Positions 1-5,293 of a stretch of 5,293 nt of DNA are shown here, piece by piece. Within the stretch, counting starts at the first letter, position 1. Each line of letters starts with the position of its first letter. A program made the position numbers and the translations under genes. The stretch is from positions 1-5,293 of the forward strand of contig CAAFWX010000375.1 of NCBI GenBank assembly GCA_900766795.1. Reading direction: 5' to 3'. The notes beneath the pieces were generated by a model that was not told the DNA's origin, ran no database searches, and was given only the letters and a program-made list of their open reading frames with translations. The DNA is from Oscillospiraceae bacterium (lineage in GTDB: Bacteria > Bacillota_A > Clostridia > Oscillospirales > Ruminococcaceae).

Positions 1-288
1 ATCAGCTTCTGCGCAGAAAACAGAATCCGCATGGCGGCTATCTGCGCGGCGCCCTCCATTCTCGGAAAGAGGGGGCTTCTGAACGGAAAGAATGCCACCT
101 GCTTCCCCGGGTTTGAGGAGTACCTGGAGGGCGCGGTGCTGAGCGAAAAAAAGGTTGTCACCGACGGGCTTATCACCACCGCCGCAGGCGCAGGTCCCGC
201 AATCGACTTCGGGCTGGAGCTTGTGAGAGTGCTCAAGGGGCAGGTTGAGAGCGACAGAATCCGCGCGGCAATCCAATGCGCGAACTGA
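1..288 (+). CDS. DJ-1/PfpI family protein, C-terminal part (5' end outside window)
   Basis: The frame is open from base 1 to the TGA at 286-288, giving 95 residues. DJ-1 family proteins are about 180-190 residues, so roughly the N-terminal half lies upstream of the window. The ATG at 31 is internal, not a start, because the ten codons before it continue the family pattern. The key signature is the nucleophile elbow AAICAAPS, whose cysteine codon is at 43-45 and matches the reactive Cys106 of human DJ-1. It is followed by a G-LL-G-K-ATCFPGFEEYL stretch and a terminal TAAGAGPAIDFGLELV segment, where many relatives have TSRGPGTA. The family includes DJ-1/YajL-type proteins linked to oxidative stress and to proposed glyoxalase or deglycase activity, as well as PfpI-type proteases; the exact activity cannot be told here. 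The glutamate that pairs with the cysteine would lie in the missing half. The gene overlaps the next one by 13 nt, so they probably share a transcript. The family call is firm; the function is open. Confidence 0.88.
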   Translation: MSFCAENRIRMAAICAAPSILGKRGLLNGKNATCFPGFEEYLEGAVLSEKKVVTDGLITTAAGAGPAIDFGLELVRVLKGQVESDRIRAAIQCAN

Positions 289-812
289 AAAAGGCGCTCC
301 GAAAGGAGCTTATCCAAAAGCGGCGCGAAATGCCGAGGGAGAAAAAGCTTGCCGCCGACCGCGACATTTTCGAGCAGGTAAAGCCGCTTTGCGAAAACGC
401 GGGCGCGGTGTTCACCTATGTTTCGACGGAAATCGAGGTTGACACGCGGCAGCTTATCGGCTTCTGCCTTGACAAAGGCATTCCCGTGGCGGTGCCCGTT
501 AGCGGGGACTCCGAACTGACTTTTTTCTACATCAATTCCGTGCGGGAATTGTCCGAGGGCAGATACGGGATACTTGAACCCACCGACCAAAGCCGACAGG
601 CGTTTCCCGACGAGCGCACGCTTTGTATTGTTCCCGCGCTTTGTGCGGACGGCAAGGGGCTGCGCCTTGGCTACGGCAAGGGGTATTACGACAGGTTTCT
701 CTCGCGCTTTTGCGGGACGAGCGTTATACTCTGCTACTCCGACTTTGTGAGAGAAGTTCCCGCCGAGCCGCACGACATAAAAGCACAGCACACCATCATA
801 AACAGAAGATGA
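276..812 (+). CDS. 5-formyltetrahydrofolate cyclo-ligase (MTHFS, YgfA/Fau family)
   Basis: This 178-residue protein matches the usual family length of about 180-200. The enzyme uses ATP to convert 5-formyl-THF to 5,10-methenyl-THF in the cytoplasm, returning an inhibitory folate to the one-carbon pool. Visible family features are the basic N-terminal helix (MRELKKALRKEL, then K-RREM), the YGILEP segment at 97-102, the nucleotide/folate-binding signature GLRLGYGKGYYDRFL at 128-142, and EPHD at 164-167 near the C-terminus. In most relatives the residues before the signature read as a variant of LAFD; here they are LCAD (122-125). The start is fixed: an in-frame TGA lies at 246-248 and the ATG at 276 is the first start codon after it. 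That ATG lies inside the end of the DJ-1-like gene and has no clear Shine-Dalgarno, so translation is probably coupled to the upstream gene. The stop is 12 nt before mltG. Confidence 0.95.
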   Translation: MRELKKALRKELIQKRREMPREKKLAADRDIFEQVKPLCENAGAVFTYVSTEIEVDTRQLIGFCLDKGIPVAVPVSGDSELTFFYINSVRELSEGRYGILEPTDQSRQAFPDERTLCIVPALCADGKGLRLGYGKGYYDRFLSRFCGTSVILCYSDFVREVPAEPHDIKAQHTIINRR

Positions 813-813
813 C

Positions 814-819
814 GGAGGT
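814..819 (+). promoter_or_regulatory. Ribosome binding site of mltG
   Basis: GGAGGT lies five bases before the ATG at 825 and just after the stop of the folate gene. It supports this start. The context GGAGGTCA-N-ACATGG recurs almost identically before the GH3 gene at 3510-3524. Confidence 0.85.
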
Positions 820-824
820 CATAC

Positions 825-2216
825 ATGGACGAAAACCGTTTTGAAGAAGACAACAGCATAGGCAAGACCCGCGAGCTTGACAGCATTCTTGCGGAAACCG
901 AAAGCGGAATTACCCCGCGCGAGCAGTTCAGCGAGGAGAATCATTCCGACGAGGATTTGCAGAAAACAAGGCAGATGGATTCCCTCGCGGACGGGTCTGA
1001 CGATTTTGGCGAGAGTGCTCCCCCCGCGCCGAACCCAGTGAAGCGCAGGAAAAAGAAGCACAGAAAAAAGCCGCAGACCAACCACACCCGCACCTACGGA
1101 CAGATTTTCCTCGGGGTTGTGCTGTCGGTTGCGTCAATCGCGGCGGGAGTGCTGCTGGCGTTTAAGTGCCTTACCGCCATCAAGGATTTCACGGGCATGG
1201 CAAAGGGCGCGCGCGAATACGAAATCACCATTGACGAAAGCATGAGCGTTGACAGCATTGTAAAGACCCTGCACGAAAACGGAATCATCGAAATGCCCTC
1301 GCTTTTCAAGGCGTATATCAACCTTTCCGAAAAGCAGCTGGAGGACGACGAGGACGCGGTAAAGGGCTTCCTTAACGGGGAATTTACCGTCAACTCCAAC
1401 ATGTCCTATTCCAGCCTTATCAGCGCGATGAAAACCGAAAAGACCTACACCGAAACGGTGCGGATTATGATTCCCGAGGGCTACACCGCGCAGCAGATAG
1501 GTCAGCTTCTCGAGGAAAACTACGTCTGCCGCGCCGAGGACTTCGAGGTGTACTACAAGAGCAAGCTTAACCTCTACGACTTTGAGGAGGAAATCGAGGA
1601 AAACCCCGACCGCTTCTATGAAATGGAGGGCTACCTCTTCCCCGACACCTACGAGTTTTTCGTCATCGACGACCTTAAGGAGAAAAAGGACTTCGACACC
1701 CTTGAATACGCGAAAAAGGCTGCAAACAAGATGTACGCAAACTTCGAGAGCAAGATTACAAAGGCAATGAAGGCGCGCATGAAGGAGCTTGGGCTGACGC
1801 TGGACGAAACGATTATCCTCGCTTCACTTATCCAGAAAGAGGGTATCGGCGCGGAGGATATGGCGATGATTTCCTCCGTTTTCCACAACCGTCTTGCCGA
1901 GCCTGACCGCTTCCCGCAGCTTCAGACCGACACCACCGACACCTACATTGACGACTGCATTCGCCCCACCATTCCCACGAATGCGGGCGACCTCTATGAC
2001 AGCATAATCGCCGCCTATGACACCTACACCTGCGAGGGACTTCCCGCGGGCGCGGTTTGCAACCCCGGCTTAGAGGCGATTAACGCGGCGCTTTACCCCG
2101 CCGAAACGGATTACTATTACTTCCTCGCAAGCGACGACGGAGTGTTCTACTTCGCTTCCACCGTTGAGCAGCACGAGCAGAACATCAAGGACGCCGCACT
2201 GCGTGACGAGGACTGA
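825..2216 (+). CDS. mltG: Endolytic murein transglycosylase MltG (YceG-like) with long cytoplasmic tail
   Basis: This 463-residue protein is a membrane-anchored lytic transglycosylase that cuts nascent glycan strands, setting their length during cell-wall synthesis. Residues 1-70 are acidic and low in hydrophobicity, residues 73-82 are strongly basic (KRRKKKHRKK), and about 91-118 form one membrane span, which puts the N-terminus in the cytoplasm. A LysM-like region follows (about 133-230; note IPEGYTAQQIGQLL). The YceG catalytic domain shows EGYLFPDTYEF (268-278), ASLIQKEG (333-340) with E339 the likely catalytic glutamate (E218 in E. coli MltG), SVFHNRL (351-357), LQTDTTDTY (366-374) and GLPAGAVCNPG (405-415). 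Oddities are YDTY where YNTY is common, and GVFYF (439-443) where E. coli has a G-H-x-F pattern. It is longer than B. subtilis YrrL because of the tail. The tail holds two similar motifs, KTRELDSIL and KTRQMDSLA. A strong ribosome binding site fixes the start. The U32 gene follows after 14 nt, an arrangement shared with other Firmicutes. Confidence 0.95.
   Translation: MDENRFEEDNSIGKTRELDSILAETESGITPREQFSEENHSDEDLQKTRQMDSLADGSDDFGESAPPAPNPVKRRKKKHRKKPQTNHTRTYGQIFLGVVLSVASIAAGVLLAFKCLTAIKDFTGMAKGAREYEITIDESMSVDSIVKTLHENGIIEMPSLFKAYINLSEKQLEDDEDAVKGFLNGEFTVNSNMSYSSLISAMKTEKTYTETVRIMIPEGYTAQQIGQLLEENYVCRAEDFEVYYKSKLNLYDFEEEIEENPDRFYEMEGYLFPDTYEFFVIDDLKEKKDFDTLEYAKKAANKMYANFESKITKAMKARMKELGLTLDETIILASLIQKEGIGAEDMAMISSVFHNRLAEPDRFPQLQTDTTDTYIDDCIRPTIPTNAGDLYDSIIAAYDTYTCEGLPAGAVCNPGLEAINAALYPAETDYYYFLASDDGVFYFASTVEQHEQNIKDAALRDED
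864..989 (+). repeat. Duplicated nine-residue motif in the MltG cytoplasmic tail
   Basis: KTRELDSIL (codons 14-22, bases 864-890) and KTRQMDSLA (codons 47-55, bases 963-989) align without gaps, with identical K-T-R and D-S positions. They sit 33 residues apart in an acidic, probably disordered stretch. The DNA of the two copies has diverged, so the similarity is held at protein level. This suggests a short linear binding or phosphorylation motif, but no function can be shown from sequence. Confidence 0.6.
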
Positions 2217-2218
2217 TT

Positions 2219-2222
2219 GGAG
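2219..2222 (+). promoter_or_regulatory. Ribosome binding site supporting a TTG start for trhP
   Basis: GGAG lies in the 14-nt gap after the mltG stop, eight bases before the TTG at 2231. It is weaker than the sites of mltG and the GH3 gene. It supports the TTG start, because the first in-frame ATG is codon 37 and starting there would remove the conserved LLAPAG segment. Confidence 0.75.
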
Positions 2223-2230
2223 TTGTTATT

Positions 2231-3481
2231 TTGATAAGAAAAACAGAGCTGCTTGCCCCCGCAGGCGACGAGGAATGCCTGCTCTCTGCGCTTGACTACG
2301 GCGCGGACGCGGTTTACCTCGGCGGAAAGAATTTCGGCATGAGGGCGGGCGCAAAGAACTTTGACGGCGACGGGCTTGCAAACGCCTGCAAGCTTGCCCA
2401 CGAGCGCGGCGTTAAGGTGTACCTCACCTGCAACACCGTGCCGCTTAACGGCGAGCTGGACGACTTTCCGCGCTTTATCACGCAGGCGCAGGACGCGGGA
2501 ATTGACGCGGTTATTGCGGCAGATTTCGGCGTGATGGCGATGGTGAAAGAATACGCGCCTAAAGTTGAGCTGCACGTTTCCACCCAGACGGGTATCGTCA
2601 ACTACCGCACCGCGCAGGAGCTGTACAAATACGGCGCAAGCAGAATCGTGCTGGCGCGCGAGGTGGATTTGGAGAACATCCGCACTATCCGAAAGAACAT
2701 TCCCGCGGACATGGAAATCGAGGTTTTCGTACACGGCGCAATGTGCGTCAGCTTCTCGGGGCGCTGCCTTATCTCGGAGTACCTTGTCGGAAGAAACGCT
2801 AACCGCGGCGAGTGCGCGCAGCCCTGCCGCTGGGGCTACTACCTCATGGAAGAAAAGCGTCCCAACCAGTTCTACAAGGTGTTCGAGGACGAGCACGGAA
2901 GCTACATTCTCAACGCCCGCGACATGTGCATGATTGAGCACCTTGACGACCTTGTGGACGCGGGAGTTACCAGCTTCAAGATTGAGGGCAGGGCGAAAAG
3001 CGCCTACTACACCGCGCTCACCACCAACGCCTACCGCGCCGCTCTGGACGCGGTGCTGCGCGGAGAAAAGCCCGCACAGTGGATTCTCGACGAGGTGAAC
3101 AAGATAAGCCACCGTCCCTACTGCACGGGCTTCTTCTACGGACACCCGAACATGGGCAGCGAAACCCAAGACCCGAACGTTGTCACAAACGGCGGGCAAT
3201 ACTTCGCGGACAGCGGCTATATGCGGGAATACGACTTCGTGGGTACGGTGGACAAGTGCGAAAACGGCATTATGCACATCACCCAGCGAAACTACTTCAC
3301 CATTCACGACGAGCTTGAAATCCTCCCGCCCGAAAGCGAGCCGATAAGGCTTGTTCCCGAAAAAATGACGGGCGCGGACGGCATTGACACCGAGGTTGCG
3401 CGCCACGCAACCGAAAAACTTACTATCCCCTCGGACATTGTTGTGCCCCCACACTCCATCATACGAAAAAAGGTCAACTGA
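2231..3481 (+). CDS. trhP: Peptidase U32 family protein, probable tRNA U34 hydroxylation protein TrhP (YrrO/YegQ type)
   Basis: This 416-residue protein is full length for the YrrO-like branch. U32 proteins were named as collagenase-like peptidases, but the YegQ/YrrO branch carries out prephenate-dependent hydroxylation of wobble uridine 34 in tRNA (ho5U). The start is TTG. Conserved segments are LLAPAGDEE (7-15), GADAVYLGG (24-32), LHVSTQTGIVN (114-124), EVFVHGAMCVSFSGRC (164-179), NRGECAQPCRW (191-201), ARDMCMIEHL (229-238) and SFKIEGRAKSAYY (248-260). C172, C179, C195 and C233 have nearly the same spacing as the four iron-sulfur ligands reported for the U32 protein UbiU; C199 is an extra candidate. 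I infer a 4Fe-4S cluster. The C-terminal part (about 335-412) looks like a small beta-domain with ITQRNYF. Position next to mltG recalls B. subtilis yrrL-yrrM-yrrN-yrrO and supports the tRNA role over a secreted peptidase; there is no signal peptide. The subfamily call is less certain than the family. Confidence 0.85.
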   Translation: MIRKTELLAPAGDEECLLSALDYGADAVYLGGKNFGMRAGAKNFDGDGLANACKLAHERGVKVYLTCNTVPLNGELDDFPRFITQAQDAGIDAVIAADFGVMAMVKEYAPKVELHVSTQTGIVNYRTAQELYKYGASRIVLAREVDLENIRTIRKNIPADMEIEVFVHGAMCVSFSGRCLISEYLVGRNANRGECAQPCRWGYYLMEEKRPNQFYKVFEDEHGSYILNARDMCMIEHLDDLVDAGVTSFKIEGRAKSAYYTALTTNAYRAALDAVLRGEKPAQWILDEVNKISHRPYCTGFFYGHPNMGSETQDPNVVTNGGQYFADSGYMREYDFVGTVDKCENGIMHITQRNYFTIHDELEILPPESEPIRLVPEKMTGADGIDTEVARHATEKLTIPSDIVVPPHSIIRKKVN

Positions 3482-3508
3482 CACATAAATACAACCGCTT
3501 TAGACAGC

Positions 3509-3515
3509 AGGAGGT
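3509..3515 (+). promoter_or_regulatory. Ribosome binding site of the GH3 gene
   Basis: AGGAGGT is a full match to the anti-Shine-Dalgarno core, five bases before the ATG at 3521. It fixes this start over the later in-frame ATG at codon 7. The 39-nt gap (3482-3520) shows no hairpin terminator and no credible promoter, so read-through from the upstream genes is plausible. Confidence 0.88.
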
Positions 3516-3520
3516 CAAAC

Positions 3521-5293
3521 ATGGCAGAATACAGATTCATGGACAGCTCCCTTTCCTTTGACGAGCGCACACAGGCGCTGCTTGACGAGCTTACGACAGA
3601 CGAGAAGCTGCTTCTCCTTTGCACCCACCAGAACGCTATCCCCCGCCTTGGTCTGAAAGAAACGCACATCGGCACCGAGGTTGCACGCGGGCTTGTCTGC
3701 CGCGGAGAGTTCGGCGAAGCGCCCTCCACCGTGTTCCCCGAGCCGTTCGGGCTTGCCGCGACATTTGACCCCGAGCTTATGCGCTCCATGGGCGAGGTTA
3801 CGGGAGTTGAAACCCGCATTTACAACAAGCAGGGGAAGGCTTCGCTTTTCGTGTGGGGTCCGACGGTTGACGCGGCGCGCGACCCCAGATGGGGAAGAAA
3901 CGAGGAAGCCTACGGCGAGGACCCGTTCCTTATCGGAGAGCTGTCCTCGGCTTACACTAAGGGAATGTGCGGCACGAACGAGAAATACACCCGCGTTATC
4001 CCCACCCTAAAGCACTTCTACGCCAACAACCACGAACAGAACCGCGGCACGGACAACGCTTCCATTCCGCTGGGGCTAAAGCACGACTACTACCTCAAAG
4101 CGTTCGAGCCGAGCATAAAAAGCGGCGGCGCAAAGAGCCTTATGACCGCCTACAACGAGGTGAACGGCGTTGAGTGCGTCTGCAACCCGGAGCTTGACGA
4201 AATCTGCAAGAAGAAGTGGGGAATGCTGTTCTCTGTCACCGACGGCGGCGACTTTATCCAGAATGTGACCTACCACAAGCGCGACAAAAACCACACCGAG
4301 GCGTATGCGCGAATCCGCCGCAGCCACGGCGCTGACATCATGACCGACGACGAGGAAGTGGTGCGCGCCAGCGCAAAGCAGGCGCTCGACAAGGGGCTTC
4401 TCGACATCGCGGATATCGACCGCGCACTGTTCGGATGCCTTAAGGCGCGCTTTATGCTGGGCGAGTTTGACGGCGCTGCCGAAGGGTTGTTCGACTATCC
4501 CGAAGGCATGGTTTGCAGCGAGGAGCACAAAAAGGTTTCCGAGCGTGCAGCGCTTGAAAGCGTTATCCTGCTGCGCAACGCAAAGGGCGTGCTTCCGCTG
4601 TCCAAAAACGACAGGCTTGCCGTTATCGGCGCTGCTGCGGACATGAACTTCCGCGACTGGTACACAGGCACATCCGACAGCAGCACAACAATCCTCGACG
4701 CAATCACCGCCGCCATCGGCAGAGAAAACGTTGAGTACGATTCGGGCAACGACGTAATCGCCCTGCGCAATGCCGCCAACGGCTTCTATTTCTCTGCGGC
4801 AGAGGACGGTACGCTCGTCTGCGACAGCCCTGCCATCAACGAAAACTGCCTGTTCGAGCTTTACGAATGGGGCGACGGCGCGGTGTCGCTCAGAAACAAG
4901 GTCAGCGGAAAGTTCCTGTCGGACAAGGGAGTTATGAAGTGTGTTTCGGACGACGTTTACGGCTGGTTCGTAAAGGAAAAATTCCGCCTCGAGCGCTGCA
5001 AAAACACCTGCATTCTGCGCAACTGGCAGGACAGGTTCCTCTGCATAACCGAAAAGGGCGAAATCGCCGTCACCACCGACCTTCGCGCGGGCAGCGACTG
5101 CCTGTTCACACTTGAGCTGTTCAGCTCAGGCGCAGACCGCGTGAGAAGAATGATAACCGAGTGCCGAAACACTGTTGTTTTCGGCGGAAACAACCCTCAG
5201 ATAAACGCGCGCGAATGCGTGGACAGAACGCACATTGAGCTTCCCGAAAAGGTAAAGCAGCTTATGGACACCGCGCTTTCTCTAAATGAAAAC
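3521..5293 (+). CDS. Glycoside hydrolase family 3 protein with beta-trefoil insert, 3' end outside window
   Basis: The frame is open from the ATG to the last base, giving 591 residues with no stop, so the C-terminus lies beyond the window. GH3 enzymes are retaining exo-glycosidases (beta-glucosidase, beta-xylosidase, arabinofuranosidase and others); the substrate is not readable here. Barrel-domain motifs are STVFPEPFGLAATFDPEL (69-86), WGPTVDAARDPRWGRNEEAY (112-131), GEDPFL (132-137), LKHFYANNHEQNR (163-175), SLMTAYNEVNG (206-216) and SVTDGGD (238-244), where D241 is the likely nucleophile. The C-terminal alpha/beta domain starts near 345 (ESVILLRNAKGVLPL), is interrupted at about 411-537 by a three-repeat domain, and resumes with VVFGGN (552-557) and ARECVDR (563-569), where E565 is a candidate acid/base. 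R56 in GTEVARG replaces the histidine found in many relatives (GxEAAHG). No signal peptide is visible, so it probably acts in the cytoplasm on imported oligosaccharides. It lies 39 nt after trhP and may be co-transcribed, with no obvious functional link to it. Confidence 0.92.
   Translation, partial: MAEYRFMDSSLSFDERTQALLDELTTDEKLLLLCTHQNAIPRLGLKETHIGTEVARGLVCRGEFGEAPSTVFPEPFGLAATFDPELMRSMGEVTGVETRIYNKQGKASLFVWGPTVDAARDPRWGRNEEAYGEDPFLIGELSSAYTKGMCGTNEKYTRVIPTLKHFYANNHEQNRGTDNASIPLGLKHDYYLKAFEPSIKSGGAKSLMTAYNEVNGVECVCNPELDEICKKKWGMLFSVTDGGDFIQNVTYHKRDKNHTEAYARIRRSHGADIMTDDEEVVRASAKQALDKGLLDIADIDRALFGCLKARFMLGEFDGAAEGLFDYPEGMVCSEEHKKVSERAALESVILLRNAKGVLPLSKNDRLAVIGAAADMNFRDWYTGTSDSSTTILDAITAAIGRENVEYDSGNDVIALRNAANGFYFSAAEDGTLVCDSPAINENCLFELYEWGDGAVSLRNKVSGKFLSDKGVMKCVSDDVYGWFVKEKFRLERCKNTCILRNWQDRFLCITEKGEIAVTTDLRAGSDCLFTLELFSSGADRVRRMITECRNTVVFGGNNPQINARECVDRTHIELPEKVKQLMDTALSLNEN
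4751..5131 (+). other. Fascin-like beta-trefoil domain inserted in the GH3 protein (codons about 411-537)
   Basis: Three consecutive units of about 42 residues are visible: 411-453, 454-495 and 496-537. Each opens with L-R-N at 415-417, 457-459 and 499-501, exactly 42 residues apart. A turn before an aromatic or hydrophobic strand follows (NGFYFS, SGKFLS, QDRFLC), and each unit ends in an F-x-L strand (445-447, 488-490, 529-531). Three such repeats make a beta-trefoil. The pattern resembles fascin-like units more than ricin-type CBM13, because no Q-x-W motif is present. The segment is cysteine-rich (C434, C443, C474, C493, C497, C508, C527). It splits the GH3 C-terminal domain, which continues on both sides in the same frame with similar codon use. 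The fold is inferred from repeat periodicity, and no ligand can be named. Confidence 0.75.

Noticed and set aside
439..474. Two TTGACA boxes (439-444 and 469-474) resembling -35 elements.
   Set aside because: Both arise from Val-Asp or Leu-Asp codon pairs inside the folate gene, and neither has a TATAAT-like box at 16-18 bases downstream.
2147..3484. A 445-codon open frame on the - strand covering the whole U32 gene.
   Set aside because: Its translation is low in recognisable motifs and rich in valine, alanine, histidine and arginine, as expected for the complement of a gene with G+C-rich third codon positions. The + strand protein is a clear full-length U32 member.
3438..3490. A possible promoter before the GH3 gene (TTGTTG at 3438, ATACGA at 3461, ATAAAT at 3485).
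   Set aside because: Matches to both boxes are poor and no pairing has good boxes with normal spacing, so I do not call a promoter.
3482..3520. A terminator or small RNA in the largest intergenic gap.
   Set aside because: Its 39 bases contain no inverted repeat followed by a T-run, only a ribosome binding site.
3681..4173. Two + strand open frames overlapping the GH3 gene in another frame.
   Set aside because: The GH3 frame is continuous and motif-rich through this stretch, while the alternative frames give arginine- and proline-rich translations without recognisable features.
4076..4779. Two overlapping - strand open frames (4076-4528 and 4495-4779) across the GH3 gene.
   Set aside because: They are antisense shadows of a well-supported GH3 coding region and have no family motifs or ribosome binding sites that I can see.
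5204..5293. Possible truncation of the GH3 gene as a pseudogene.
   Set aside because: The frame is intact to the last base and motifs occur in the expected order; the missing end is caused by the window boundary.

Overview
The window is bacterial, moderately G+C-rich and almost fully coding. It carries five genes on the + strand with tiny gaps or overlaps. Gene content, AGGAGG-type ribosome binding sites, a TTG start and the mltG-trhP gene order point to a Gram-positive anaerobe of the Clostridia, probably an Oscillospiraceae/Ruminococcus-like gut bacterium. That placement is inferred from protein style and synteny, not from a marker gene.

Layout. (1) 1-288 is the 3' end of a DJ-1/PfpI family gene. 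(2) 276-812 overlaps it by 13 nt and encodes 5-formyltetrahydrofolate cyclo-ligase. (3) 825-2216 is mltG, the membrane-anchored endolytic murein transglycosylase, with a long charged cytoplasmic tail. (4) 2231-3481 is a peptidase-U32-family protein, most likely the tRNA U34 hydroxylation protein TrhP, starting at TTG. (5) 3521 to the window end is a glycoside hydrolase family 3 enzyme, cut off by the window. I see no rRNA, tRNA, CRISPR, mobile element, terminator or convincing promoter. No stretch over about 40 bases lacks a gene, so genes 1-4, and possibly 5, are probably co-transcribed from a promoter upstream of the window.

How the genes fit. The first four are housekeeping genes: protein or small-molecule damage control, folate salvage, peptidoglycan chain termination and tRNA wobble modification. 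The mltG/U32 adjacency resembles the B. subtilis yrrL-yrrM-yrrN-yrrO cluster, but the yrrM (trmR) methyltransferase is absent between them. The GH3 gene is a carbohydrate-utilisation gene appended after a 39-nt gap.

The most interesting item is inside the GH3 protein. A roughly 127-residue domain, made of three about 42-residue repeats each opening with an L-R-N motif (L415, L457, L499), is inserted in the C-terminal alpha/beta domain. It looks like a fascin-like beta-trefoil, and it lies just before the probable acid/base motif, about where some yeast GH3 enzymes carry a PA14 domain. I found no evidence of an exotic defence or mobile system.
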